A DNA stretch of 64,000 bases, from positions 3,038,001 to 3,102,000 of the forward strand of contig OY725504.1 in NCBI GenBank assembly GCA_963281255.1, read 5' to 3'. Position numbers and translations under genes: made by a program. The DNA is from Aphrocallistes beatrix (taxonomy: Eukaryota > Porifera > Hexactinellida > Sceptrulophora > Aphrocallistidae). This document shows positions 10,557-20,449 of the stretch, in pieces (the first letter of the stretch is position 1; every line of letters begins with the position of its first letter). Below the pieces are notes generated by a model. The model was not told where the DNA came from. It did no database searches and saw only the letters and a list, made by a program, of their open reading frames with translations.

Positions 10557-10740
10557 ATACATTGCAACCGTCCCGTTTTTGGTGGGACGTCCCACTTTTC
10601 TCACTTTTTTTTATTGACATAATTTTCACGAGGTGTCCCGTTTTACATTAAATTTCCCCATATGTCCCACGTTTTTGGATTCCATGCATACGTACTTTTC
10701 CGCATCCTGATTTTATCATGGCTCAAATAGGCATGCGTTT
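10557..10740. repeat. Diverged hAT-like MITE copy (GCCAAC family)
   Basis: Starts ATACATTGCAACCGTCCCG and ends near GGCTCAAATAGGCATGCG. It carries the internal GGGACGTCCCAC motif of the family. Confidence 0.7.
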
Positions 10741-10940
10741 ATTTGTATATCGATGATCTTTTTAAAAAAAACATGAACCATGCTTGATCCAATATCGGTC
10801 AAATAAAGTAATTTTATTCATACAGATTTAGCACTCAAATCCATGGAATTATTTAATTGATATTCTCAAAATTACCAGTCACTGCCTCTGTACTTTAGAT
10901 ACTGGTTGATTTTCCGTAACTTGTGGCACATTACAAATCC

Positions 10941-11381
10941 ATGCATGCCAACTTGAGCAATGATAAAGGCGGGACGCAGCTTTGAATTTCGCGGGATATG
11001 GCGGGACGCAATAGAAAAGTAATATACATACATACTTGCCAACTGTCCCGTTTTTGGCGGGACGTCCCGCTTTTTTCACTCTTCTATTGAGCTATTTTTA
11101 CGAGTGTCCCGCTTTTACATGAAATTTCCCCATTATGTCCAGCTTTTTTAATTCTATGTATAGTACATTTCTATTGCGTCCCGCCATGTCCCGCCAAATT
11201 CAACGCTGAGTCCCGCTTTTATCATGGCTCAGGTTGGCATGTATATACATAGAGTAAAAAAAAGCTGGACATAATGGAGAAATTTCTTGTAAGAACGGGA
11301 CACTCGTGAAAATTAGCTCAATAGAAGAATGAAAACAGCGAGACGTCCCGCCAAAAACGGGACAGTTGACCCGTTGGCATG
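10941..11381. mobile_element. hAT-like MITE split by a second copy of the same family
   Basis: The outer copy starts ATGCATGCCAACTTGAG at 10941 and resumes after 11244 with ATACATAGAGTAAAA, ending GTTGGCATGTATAC near 11381. The breakpoint falls at the internal site that reads ACTATACATAGAATT in the intact copy at 53498-53710. The intruding copy is 11032-11244. Confidence 0.8.
11032..11244. mobile_element. 213-bp hAT-like MITE, nested copy
   Basis: Begins ATACTTGCCAACTGTCCC and ends AGGTTGGCATGTAT, so its ends are short inverted repeats. Flanks ATACATAC (11024-11031) and ATACATAG (11245-11252) match at 7 of 8 positions, as expected of an 8-bp hAT target duplication. It lies in the opposite orientation to the outer copy it interrupts. 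Confidence 0.8.
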
Positions 11382-11460
11382 TATACAAATCAAATATATT
11401 ATACACTTTTCCTTACCCTCTATCACAGATATGATAGGATGTTCACCTCAGAGAGACATA

Positions 11461-11550
11461 TACCGCCTTTCCGGCACGTTTATTTTTTTCCATGGACGTT
11501 AAACCCCGGTGCATATTCGATCTCTGGCATTTATTCGGGGAAAGACGGTA
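11461..11550. repeat. Short inverted-repeat element (TACCGTCTTTCC family)
   Basis: Starts TACCGCCTTTCCGGCA and ends TATTCGGGGAAAGACGGTA. The same ends enclose a longer element at 60090-60352. About 11720-11815, just before the next gene, holds a further degraded inverted pair (TAACGGCCACCC ... GGTCGTTATAACAG). Confidence 0.6.
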
Positions 11551-11829
11551 TATACAGGATTCCATTGTATAGTTTCAAGTCACGACTTCAGTTCTATTCT
11601 CTCCTTTCACCTGTTCTAAATCCATCCATTAAGTGTCTGATTAGCTTATAGTAGAAAATGTAAATTGAATTGATAAATCCTGTTTACTTCTAACAAAATT
11701 TCCCACCTAATACATTGAAACTATAACGGCCACCCAAGGGGGGCTAAAAATGACCGCTATGCACATGTGGCCATTATATAGAGTGGTCGTTATAACAGAT
11801 TCTCCGCTGTATTATTTTTTATTACTAGC

Positions 11830-14800
11830 ATGAAGAAGCAAAAAGGCCGTTTTGATGCTGTCAGAAGGTTCGTCAGTAAAACTCCTCAAGAAGACAATCC
11901 GTCATTCATCAGCCCTGACCTCAAAGGTCCTGCTCTCATTAGAAAAAAAGAAAAAGAGAAAGCAATACTTGCACTTCCTTCTAAGTATCGCCCTTATAAA
12001 TCAGCCTCCCCTCCCAGTTCTCCTAAATCATCCCCTTTTTCCTTTTCTTCTAAGCCAGCACCCCCTCCCATTTCTTCTAAGCCAGCACCCCCTCCCATTT
12101 GGTCTAAACCTAAGTCAAAAAAACCCAGCTCAAACAGAACACCCAAGAAGACCAAAGAACACTACGAAGATTACAACTACGATGATTACGTTCATGGATA
12201 CAAAGGTAAGGGAGTAAAGGAAAGTGTGGAATCTGAAATTTTGGAGGCATCAACAAAAGAGACATATCTAACTGAATCTGTTAGCGATGGTGAACCTTTA
12301 ACCAATGAAGATTTTGTCGTCCCAAACAAAGCAACTCGAATGATGATGAAACAGATCTCCATTGATAATAATGAATTGTATAAAGAGAAAGAAACTCCAA
12401 ATAGACGGTCTACGTTACTAAAGAAGAAAACTGCGTTTAATATGCTTGAACGTACACCTCCTCAGCTCAACATCCCCTACAACCTGGACCTGGGAGAGAA
12501 CAAACCTGACAGGGGGCTAGCCTATGTTGTCTCATTCCAGTGGTTAGGAGTAGACGCAGAGAGAGAACTGAGAATTTTGATAGGAGTTCTTCGCACCCTC
12601 AAATTCAAGGTAGAGACCGCAATGTCCATTACGAAGCAGTGTTTCCTAGACATGAAGAACAACTGGGTGGAACAACTCGTACACAATAAATACTCTTCAT
12701 TCCTTGTCATTATTATCGGCTCCAGCGACTCAGAGCAGAATTTCATGGCCATTGATAACACCATGGTGTCTCGAGATGAGGTACTGCATGAGCTAGATGC
12801 TAACATCCCTCATGCTATCCCAAAACTTTTCATCTTCAACTCCCTCGTTCCTACCCACCTAGGCACCGTCTCAACCATCCCAAAGAACACGTTATACATT
12901 CACACCTTCCTGGATGTGCGTGTTACCGGGGTGAAAGAGAGGTTGGGGCACCCTCTTCTAGCCAGTCTGCAGGAGATTCTTCGTACGAAAGGGTGTAAGG
13001 AAGAACTTCAGGAAATGATCCGTCGAGCTAAACACACCTGTCTCTCTACCTTCACTAATTACAAAGCTATCAGCATACGCCAACAGTCTACCCTGATTCG
13101 ACCTTTATTCCTGATTCCAGCGGAAGTGAAGAAGGAGAGTAGCAGTGCGCTCGCGTGTTACTACTCAGTAGAACAAGCTTACCCAGTTCGTAGCGTGGAG
13201 GCGCATGGACTCGCGGTGATCGGTATTATTGAAGATATCGGCTGGACGCAAGCTGCAAAATTCCAGAAATCAACACGCTCCACCTACAACAATCTTAAAA
13301 CAGGTCTTGAGATGTTAAATCTTAAAGTGCATACACTCGAGTTACCAAGCAAAATGGACTACAAAAATAAACTCTTGAAAACTGTCAGGCAGAAACAAAC
13401 AGAATCAGATGTGATATTTATAATTATTATGGGCACTTGTGTGAATGAGAAGCATTTTAAATTCCGTGTGAATCCTGAAAGCATTCTGATGGTAGCAGAG
13501 ATAATAGAAGATCTTCAAAACGTTGCTCCAGACAGGCCGAAGCTCTTGTTCATCAGTCAACTCCTCCACTTGGATTCTAGGATGAAAAGCGGAGACATGA
13601 CTAAAGCGAACAAAATGCAGGACGAAAAGGTGCCATACATTCACAATTCATTCATTTTACACGCCAAGAATAAGTCAACAAACTCGATCGAAGGAACCTT
13701 TTTAGGCTCATTTACCGACGTGATTCAGTCCAAATTCCGCAAGTTAGAGTTCACTAAGGTGATCGCGAACATGCGCTTAGTAGCAGCAGAGAAAAACCTT
13801 CTTCCTCACTTCTTGGAGCTGAACAACCTAGAAAGTCCGTTGTATATGCTACCGGAAGAGCTCAAGATATCGGCTGAGCTCTTGTCCCGGGGGGAAGAAT
13901 TCGCTGGATTGTACCAAGAGGCATTAGACGATGGTCTGGAGTTGCTGCGCTTCTACAGACTGATGGTGGTTGGACCAGAGGGGGTGGGAAAGACTTCGTT
14001 GCTGCGAGCTCTAACTGGGAAACCCTTCAAAACGAATCAGGCCAGCACTCCTTTTATAGACAAGTTCGACGTACAAATCCATAAAATCAATAAGAACTGG
14101 GAACAGAATGAAGATCTAAATGCGTACGCGGATCGCTTGCTCGATACGAAAGAGCAAATGGCAGTGAATTACGTCGTTGGTAAGTTGAAGGAGAATAAAC
14201 GGAAGGAATCTAACAGTGATCTCTTCGGACAAGATGTGTGTCCATTGGACTTTGTCGAGTTCTGCTTAGAGGACCAATGCGAAGATGATGATGATAAAAC
14301 TCCGAATGTAGCGGACCCTAAACCGACTGAGAAAGTTAGCGAGGCGAGTGCTACGTCACTGTGGAGCCAGAAAGACCCTGGGATCACGAAGCTAGAAGAG
14401 GCAGCAGATGATACGGGACTAAATTCTAGTTTTACTGAGCTGACTGAACTAACTGAAAACAGGGAGAGTAAAATTGAGGAGAAAGAAGCTAATATTGAAT
14501 CAAATATTATCTCAAAAGAAGTTCCTATCCCCCCTCCTCCTCTTCCTTCTAACCCCAATCTAGATTTCTTGAGTTCCGGAAATTCGATGGAGTTAACGCC
14601 AATAGTTGGACCTGAGAATAAAGAGTTTGAAAAAAACAATGTTTTTCTCGAGGCAAAGATCCCTGTATCTATCCCCGATCCCCCACCAGACCTTGACTCG
14701 AATAGGTTTGTTACTAATAGGTTAAGTATCCCTGACCCACCCCCTGAGATCCCCTCAACTTTTCAGCAGACCTATATCCCCAGTAAATCAGAAGATCCGT

Positions 14801-17703
14801 CAGATGACGTAGTGATGCAAGAGAGACTTGATTTGAAGGAGAATCTAATCGATATCCCGATCAATAAGATATTCTCAACTCTTAATGAGAATGAGGAATC
14901 TCGTAAAGTTGAGCACCCAGACTTTCTAACTGCTTGGGATTTTGCTGGTCAGAATTACCTCTACTGTTTTCACTCTCTTTTTCTGTCCCCACGTGCCATC
15001 TATCTCCTCCTCATCGACCTTGCAGTTGAGGACTTGAATGAACCCATCAACATCCGAGAGGAGAGAAAGGACAGATTGTCACAACGCTCTATTTCCGGTG
15101 TACCTAAGACCTATTTGGAAGCAGTTGAGTTTTGGTTGAATGCGATATACTCTGTAGCCCGAATGCCTCTCTCAGAACATTACTCGCGACATTCTAAAAT
15201 TGTATTCGTATTTTCACGAGCTGACAAATGTGTTGATCCCGTCGCGAGAGCAACTAAACACTTCGAAACTATTCAAGACTATATGATAGGGAGGAGCAAT
15301 GCCTTCTCTTTAGTACATCTTAATATCAATGAACCCATAGTGCTGAGTTGTAAGCCAGGTAGTCCCTATCTTAAAAACGTCGCAAAGATTAAGGATTTAC
15401 TCGAAGAAATATCAGACACTGTCGCTTTCAGACAGGAGATTCCAATTCGCTGGCTAGAACTCGCCCGCTCAATCCTACACGAAGTGAGTCCCTTTATTAG
15501 CCATCGGAGACTTGAGTTGTTGTGTGAGAAACACGGATGCACAAAAGACTTCGAACCGCTGATCTCTCTCTTCCACGACATCGGGTTCTTTTTCTATCAG
15601 AAAGGAATTGTGATTCGAGATATCCAAACTTTTCTTAACATCATTTATCACGTGATCTCCCCACAGTACGGCGACAAGATATTAGCTAAAGCAAAAGAGT
15701 ATGACAAGGCCTTTTTAAAGCAGGATCTTCTCGATTGCCAAAACGCCGGTCGTATTACTAGCAAGCTCCTCAATCAAATTCTTCTGCTAGATGACGATAT
15801 ATCGCATGTACGCGAGGAGGTTATTCAGTTGTTACTCACGTATGGAGTTATCATAGATTCCCAAGCTGAAGTGAAACATCCTTTCTACTACGTTCCATAC
15901 CTCATGACTGGTAACCTGGGAGAATTACAAGCTCTGGATGAAGATATAAATACTGATTCAAGGGTTTCTGTTGATGCAAGGTCAAGTCAGACCTATTACC
16001 TTTACTTCCCAGACGGGTTTATTCCTGCGGCCGTGTATTTCAGTTTACTAAGCCAGTGTTTGAAGTTCAACAAGTTGAAAGGACAGCCTCAGCCATTACT
16101 CGGGTTCGACTGTGCACGTTTCCAGTTATCCCATGACCACTCGTTCATCCTCGATTTCTGCTCCAACAAGTCGTATATTCGTATTCTATTCAACAGCAGC
16201 CTAACCCATTCTTACCACCTGACAGAACGTCTCAACTTCCTGCACTTCATTCAGACACACGTTTCAGAGATACAAGGAAACATCATCCCCTGTGGAAACG
16301 CGGCTAAAATCGCAGTTGAGTGTAGATGTTGTGAGCTTTACAAGTCAACCAAACTCATTCAGCCCTGTGTGTTCCTAGACCAACTTCTCTCCACTGCTAT
16401 TGGCTACAGAACCTCATGGTGCCACACCTCGCAGAAGTACGAGGAATGGAATCACCTTTTCATTGACAATGATTTCTACTACGAGATGCTACAGAGAGAG
16501 TTTGATAGCGATGATTTGAGTCGGTTTATTTTTGAGAATTTGAATGTGTTTGAAGAGCATATAAACATTATGACTCTGTCAAGGCAGCTGTACTTTGCTG
16601 GTCTTTTTACCGCGAATGACCTCTCTATGCTCTTGTCAAAAGATAAGAATGAGTCTATGACGGCAGAGAGCATTCTCGCTCAGCTGCTACACCAGTCGAA
16701 TAACTGGGCTTTCAGATTTTATCTGTGCTTACAGAGAGAGACTACTCACTCGGGGCATCTGTTCCTTGTCCAGTTTATCGATGCCTTTCTCTTCAAGAAG
16801 CGAGCTGAACAGCGGACGCTTTCTGTTGATAGTACCTCAGAAGAAAAACGCAAGCGATTCGCTGATTTGGGTTCCAGTTTAATGCCATCTGATTTCGAAG
16901 ATGATTTCGACCGTTACAAAATGAATTCGAATCCGCATGGTGTTGCGATGATTATCAACGTAGAGAAATTCCAAGACGATCCTGCCATGACTCGGAGAGG
17001 TTCACATCATGATTTTATCAAGCTGAGAGAGACCTTTGAAGAACTTCAGTATGTGGTGTTAGGATTCGAGGATCTGACACGGAAGCAGTTTAAGAAGCAG
17101 TTGATTAACGTGCGTAAGATGGACCATGCCAAATACGATTCTTTCATCTGCGTTATTATGTCACATGGAGACGAGAGTGATAATGTTGTTACACATGATA
17201 AGCAGAAAATCAGCAAAGAAGAAATAATCAACGAATTTAGTCCTGACTATTGTCCAGGATTGACTAAGAAGCCGAAACTTTTCATTTTCCAAGCATGTAG
17301 AGGGTCGAAAAACGAAGGATTTACAGCTGCTCTCCCAGACATTGATGAGGTTCATTCGGAGCAGTTGGGAGGATTTGAAGGGAACACTGTCACAGATGAA
17401 CTATACTTGAATCCAAGTATTCAAGCTTCCATACAAAAACCTTATGAAAAATCTATCACAGTTCATCACCTGAGTGATACATTCATTGGCAATTCAACTG
17501 TACATAATTACGTCTCATATCGCGACCCTTCAAAAGGATCTATGTTCATCCAATCTTTCTGTAAAGTTGTACAGTACACACGTTATGAAGAGTTCCAGCA
17601 CATCATGAATGAAGTGCGCAGGCGCGTGTCAATGCTGTCGAAAAAGTATGTTCAGTGTACTGAAGATATTAACCACCTCACCGCCAAGCTGTATTTCTTC
17701 TAG
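11830..17703 (+). CDS. Caspase / Roc-COR GTPase fusion with two degenerate caspase-like folds
   Basis: 1957 residues in one exon, ATG at 11830. Order: disordered basic/proline-rich head (1-210, with SSKPAPPPI repeated); degenerate caspase-like fold A (about 225-400); fold B (about 455-660); Roc GTPase (P-loop GPEGVGKTS 715-723, G3 DFAGQ 1037-1041, G4 SRADK 1129-1133); COR-like region (about 1190-1670); and a true caspase domain (1698-1957). The caspase has the catalytic His in SHGD (His1779), Cys in QACRG (Cys1823), and substrate-pocket arginines in TRRGS and VSYRD. In folds A and B the SHG and QACRG positions read GSS/NSLVP and GTC/SQLLH, so both are predicted dead. The Roc domain has a ~300-residue acidic, PPP-rich insertion between P-loop and G3. 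Roco proteins are dimeric GTP switches and caspases are Asp-specific proteases activated by proximity. I infer a GTP-controlled death or immune protease in the cytosol. I know no standard family with this order. Confidence 0.9.
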   Translation: MKKQKGRFDAVRRFVSKTPQEDNPSFISPDLKGPALIRKKEKEKAILALPSKYRPYKSASPPSSPKSSPFSFSSKPAPPPISSKPAPPPIWSKPKSKKPSSNRTPKKTKEHYEDYNYDDYVHGYKGKGVKESVESEILEASTKETYLTESVSDGEPLTNEDFVVPNKATRMMMKQISIDNNELYKEKETPNRRSTLLKKKTAFNMLERTPPQLNIPYNLDLGENKPDRGLAYVVSFQWLGVDAERELRILIGVLRTLKFKVETAMSITKQCFLDMKNNWVEQLVHNKYSSFLVIIIGSSDSEQNFMAIDNTMVSRDEVLHELDANIPHAIPKLFIFNSLVPTHLGTVSTIPKNTLYIHTFLDVRVTGVKERLGHPLLASLQEILRTKGCKEELQEMIRRAKHTCLSTFTNYKAISIRQQSTLIRPLFLIPAEVKKESSSALACYYSVEQAYPVRSVEAHGLAVIGIIEDIGWTQAAKFQKSTRSTYNNLKTGLEMLNLKVHTLELPSKMDYKNKLLKTVRQKQTESDVIFIIIMGTCVNEKHFKFRVNPESILMVAEIIEDLQNVAPDRPKLLFISQLLHLDSRMKSGDMTKANKMQDEKVPYIHNSFILHAKNKSTNSIEGTFLGSFTDVIQSKFRKLEFTKVIANMRLVAAEKNLLPHFLELNNLESPLYMLPEELKISAELLSRGEEFAGLYQEALDDGLELLRFYRLMVVGPEGVGKTSLLRALTGKPFKTNQASTPFIDKFDVQIHKINKNWEQNEDLNAYADRLLDTKEQMAVNYVVGKLKENKRKESNSDLFGQDVCPLDFVEFCLEDQCEDDDDKTPNVADPKPTEKVSEASATSLWSQKDPGITKLEEAADDTGLNSSFTELTELTENRESKIEEKEANIESNIISKEVPIPPPPLPSNPNLDFLSSGNSMELTPIVGPENKEFEKNNVFLEAKIPVSIPDPPPDLDSNRFVTNRLSIPDPPPEIPSTFQQTYIPSKSEDPSDDVVMQERLDLKENLIDIPINKIFSTLNENEESRKVEHPDFLTAWDFAGQNYLYCFHSLFLSPRAIYLLLIDLAVEDLNEPINIREERKDRLSQRSISGVPKTYLEAVEFWLNAIYSVARMPLSEHYSRHSKIVFVFSRADKCVDPVARATKHFETIQDYMIGRSNAFSLVHLNINEPIVLSCKPGSPYLKNVAKIKDLLEEISDTVAFRQEIPIRWLELARSILHEVSPFISHRRLELLCEKHGCTKDFEPLISLFHDIGFFFYQKGIVIRDIQTFLNIIYHVISPQYGDKILAKAKEYDKAFLKQDLLDCQNAGRITSKLLNQILLLDDDISHVREEVIQLLLTYGVIIDSQAEVKHPFYYVPYLMTGNLGELQALDEDINTDSRVSVDARSSQTYYLYFPDGFIPAAVYFSLLSQCLKFNKLKGQPQPLLGFDCARFQLSHDHSFILDFCSNKSYIRILFNSSLTHSYHLTERLNFLHFIQTHVSEIQGNIIPCGNAAKIAVECRCCELYKSTKLIQPCVFLDQLLSTAIGYRTSWCHTSQKYEEWNHLFIDNDFYYEMLQREFDSDDLSRFIFENLNVFEEHINIMTLSRQLYFAGLFTANDLSMLLSKDKNESMTAESILAQLLHQSNNWAFRFYLCLQRETTHSGHLFLVQFIDAFLFKKRAEQRTLSVDSTSEEKRKRFADLGSSLMPSDFEDDFDRYKMNSNPHGVAMIINVEKFQDDPAMTRRGSHHDFIKLRETFEELQYVVLGFEDLTRKQFKKQLINVRKMDHAKYDSFICVIMSHGDESDNVVTHDKQKISKEEIINEFSPDYCPGLTKKPKLFIFQACRGSKNEGFTAALPDIDEVHSEQLGGFEGNTVTDELYLNPSIQASIQKPYEKSITVHHLSDTFIGNSTVHNYVSYRDPSKGSMFIQSFCKVVQYTRYEEFQHIMNEVRRRVSMLSKKYVQCTEDINHLTAKLYFF

Positions 17704-17723
17704 ATGACGGGTTTCGAGGGTTA

Positions 17724-17729
17724 AATAAA
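17724..17729 (+). promoter_or_regulatory. Polyadenylation signal AATAAA
   Basis: A canonical AATAAA lies 21 bases after the stop codon of the caspase/Roc-COR gene and is the likely 3'-end signal. Confidence 0.6.
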
Positions 17730-18711
17730 TCTATGTTTCAGATATACTAATATATTTATATTTATTTATTGAATTACGTTTGCATGATATATCTGGTAAA
17801 TACAAGTATTTCTTACCGGAGTTTATAAATAGCTTTACCTAGAGACTTGAACATGTAGACGAGGTAATTTGAGATTGTATATTAAAATTGTGATTATTTA
17901 TTGATATATTGTATTTGTGTATGTGATATGCTTGCTGGTATCCGACCGTAATTCCTTCTCTAGAAAGAGTTTAGGTGGTAATGATTTGAAATTTTTTCTG
18001 AGGACGGTGCAGTATATAGGGATTTGGACCTAGCCTTTCGATTCTCAAAGTTTGCTAAATCATTATGATTATGCAACATGTGATTTTATTATTTTGATAA
18101 CAACTAGAAAAATATTTAAAATAGCTATTTTCCATATTTATACCTATGTAAAATCTATTTCACACTCAATTAAATCGGACTTTTCGATTTAATTGAGAGT
18201 GAAATAGGTTTTAGATGAGGCCACTACGCTGATTTATTGTAGTTTAAATTTTAGACTCGTTATCATCACCTTATAATGTTTAAAAGATTAATATCTTACG
18301 AATGGTAAGAAGGGAAATAAAACTGACGTGATGAAACAACAAAAATCTAAAATCCTTTTAAAAATTTATCTCAGGTTTATCATTGAACAAATTATTAGCA
18401 GATAAAATGTGGTAACTCACTCCCATCCCATATTTGAGGTGCTTTTTCTTTTCTATAATGTTAAATTGAATATTTTTTGTTTCTGTGATAATATTGAGAC
18501 CTTTTTAAATATTTACAAAACTACAGTTTTTATTGGTATTTGGGGACAACCTCCGAAGATCCGGCACAAGCGCTGCTCCAAAAGTGTCGCATTTCTGAGA
18601 TTTACCTGTAATCATCTCAAGAACTTTATCAATAGCAAAGGTAGATTGTGACGTCATCTAAAACCTATTTCACTAATACGTTCGGACTTGGCCTCGCTGA
18701 TATATTTAGAA
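17730..18711. other. Intergenic with a hairpin and outer inverted repeat
   Basis: No gene. Bases 18151-18177 and 18185-18211 form a ~27-bp hairpin (CTCAATTAAATCG / CGATTTAATTGAG) with a 7-base loop. The outer part of the right arm (GTGAAATAGGTTTTAGATGA, 18200-18219) recurs inverted at 18653-18672. A 450-bp MITE bounded by these repeats is likely. Its right end lies only 40 bases from the next start codon. Confidence 0.65.
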
Positions 18712-19614
18712 ATGGCTTCTCGATTTCCCGAAATCGCAATTGCTGAAGACTCAGCAGAAACTGAACTTAACTACACATTTGATCACTTGATTGCATGCGC
18801 CAATAAGGGTAGAGCTTCTGGTGACCTGTGGCATCCCCATGGTGTCGCTATAGAGCCAACCACAAACCGTATATATGTCGCTGAGGGAGGTGTAGCGGAT
18901 GGTTTCGCAAGGGTGTCAGTATTTTCAGAGTCCGGCGAGTACCTAAACAGCTACACTCACGAACACATGGTATCATTATGGGGCATTGCCATTTGGCGGG
19001 ACAACGTGTATGTGACGGACTGGAGGGTACATGCTGTGTTCCGTTTAAAGACGGAGTCTGAATTCCGTATAGTGGCTGAGTTTGGAAGCAGAGGGTCTGG
19101 AATGGGACAGTTTAATGATCCTCGCCAACTCTCCATCTCTGCCAACGGAGATGTCTACATTGCTGATAGAGGCAATGACAGAATTCAAATTCTAGATAGC
19201 TCCTTAAATCCAATTAGAGAAGTAACACATCCATCCATCTATAGACCTTGGGATGTAGCATTAACAAATGAAGAGCTATGCGTGCTTGATTCCAGTGTCT
19301 CCTCATCTGTCCACATCTTCACTCATACAGGAAAGAAGATTCGCTCTTTAACTTTATGCAATGATGTAATACCACTGAGATATTACTTTTTCTGTCTCGA
19401 TTCTAATAATAGATTAGTTATCAGTGATTTTGTCATGAACCAAATTAAGTTTTTCTCTTTGAATGAGGGTACTCTCCTGCACACTCTAGGGGAAAAAGGC
19501 TCTCAAGCTGGAAAATTTAATCTTCCTACTGGATTAGCTCCCATTTCAAACCACAAGTTAGTTACTCTGTCATGGAGTGATAATAACAGACTTCAAATAT
19601 TTTCTCCATTCTAA
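18712..19614 (+). CDS. NHL-repeat beta-propeller protein (no N-terminal coiled coil)
   Basis: 300 residues from the ATG at 18712 (MASRFPEIA); the frame stays open a few codons upstream without another ATG. Six NHL-type blades are visible, for example WHPHGVAIEPTTNRIYVAE, LWGIAIWRDNVYVTDWRV, FNDPRQLSISANGDVYIAD and FNLPTGLAPISNHKLVTLS. NHL domains are six-bladed propellers that bind RNA or proteins, and in TRIM proteins they form the recognition end. This gene differs from the three minus-strand NHL paralogues (26751, 58693 and 60463) in lacking their ENVPPPH coiled-coil head and in being only distantly similar. The function is unknown. An unrecognised upstream exon is possible. Confidence 0.85.
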   Translation: MASRFPEIAIAEDSAETELNYTFDHLIACANKGRASGDLWHPHGVAIEPTTNRIYVAEGGVADGFARVSVFSESGEYLNSYTHEHMVSLWGIAIWRDNVYVTDWRVHAVFRLKTESEFRIVAEFGSRGSGMGQFNDPRQLSISANGDVYIADRGNDRIQILDSSLNPIREVTHPSIYRPWDVALTNEELCVLDSSVSSSVHIFTHTGKKIRSLTLCNDVIPLRYYFFCLDSNNRLVISDFVMNQIKFFSLNEGTLLHTLGEKGSQAGKFNLPTGLAPISNHKLVTLSWSDNNRLQIFSPF

Positions 19615-20449
19615 ATCCATGGTTCATGCTATGCTATTACATTTTGAATTCTGAAAACATGTACGCTAGTAGAGGCAGCCATATCATATTCTCTATTATT
19701 CGAATTCATTTATTCATTATGATGCTATTTTTTTTATTAATTGCTATATAGTCACAATTCTTTGTCTCTAGTAAAATTCATTAGGGCTAGATCGTTTCCT
19801 TGTAAACCATAAACACAACCAGAGGTGTGAAAAATATATACCGTATATACTCGAATCGCAGCCTGCCCTCGATCGCCCCCCAAAGATGCTGCTGTATTTT
19901 TTGTTAGTCCTTAGAATGAATATTAACGGTCAATTGTTCCCTTCATTTCTTGATTCACTCGTACGGTTATATTCATTGAAAAGTCTCTTATATCGGATAA
20001 GTGTGCTAATTTCTCACTTCGATACCAATAACAATATCGTTTTAAAATTATTTAAACTTATTTTATTAATATTATTTACTGCACTATCTCAATTGTGCAA
20101 GTCCATAATTGCCACTGAATGCCACCATTCAAAACTAACCCTCAAACATGTTAACCTATTAAACAAAGCTTGTCTTCATAATAACCTAGCCTAAATATTA
20201 TTTTAATTGGATACAAAATGGGATCCAATTATCACCCGATACTATTCGAGGATATACATACTGTATACGAAGATTAAATATGTAATTAAAAATTATTGCT
20301 TTGAAACTAGCATTGCAGTGATTCCAATCATGGATTCATGGATTTGTCTAGGAATTTGGCGGATTTTTGTAAATTATAATCAAAGGATTGAACTAGGAAG
20401 GCTGTTAGCTAAAATCATTTTACAGCCAATATAACGACTCTAGTTGATA
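19615..20449. other. Intergenic, possible MITE
   Basis: No gene supported. ACCGTATATACTCGAATCG near 19840 and the loosely complementary ATTCGAGGATATACATAC near 20243 may bound a ~420-bp element. Open frames between them are AT-rich and featureless. Confidence 0.35.
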
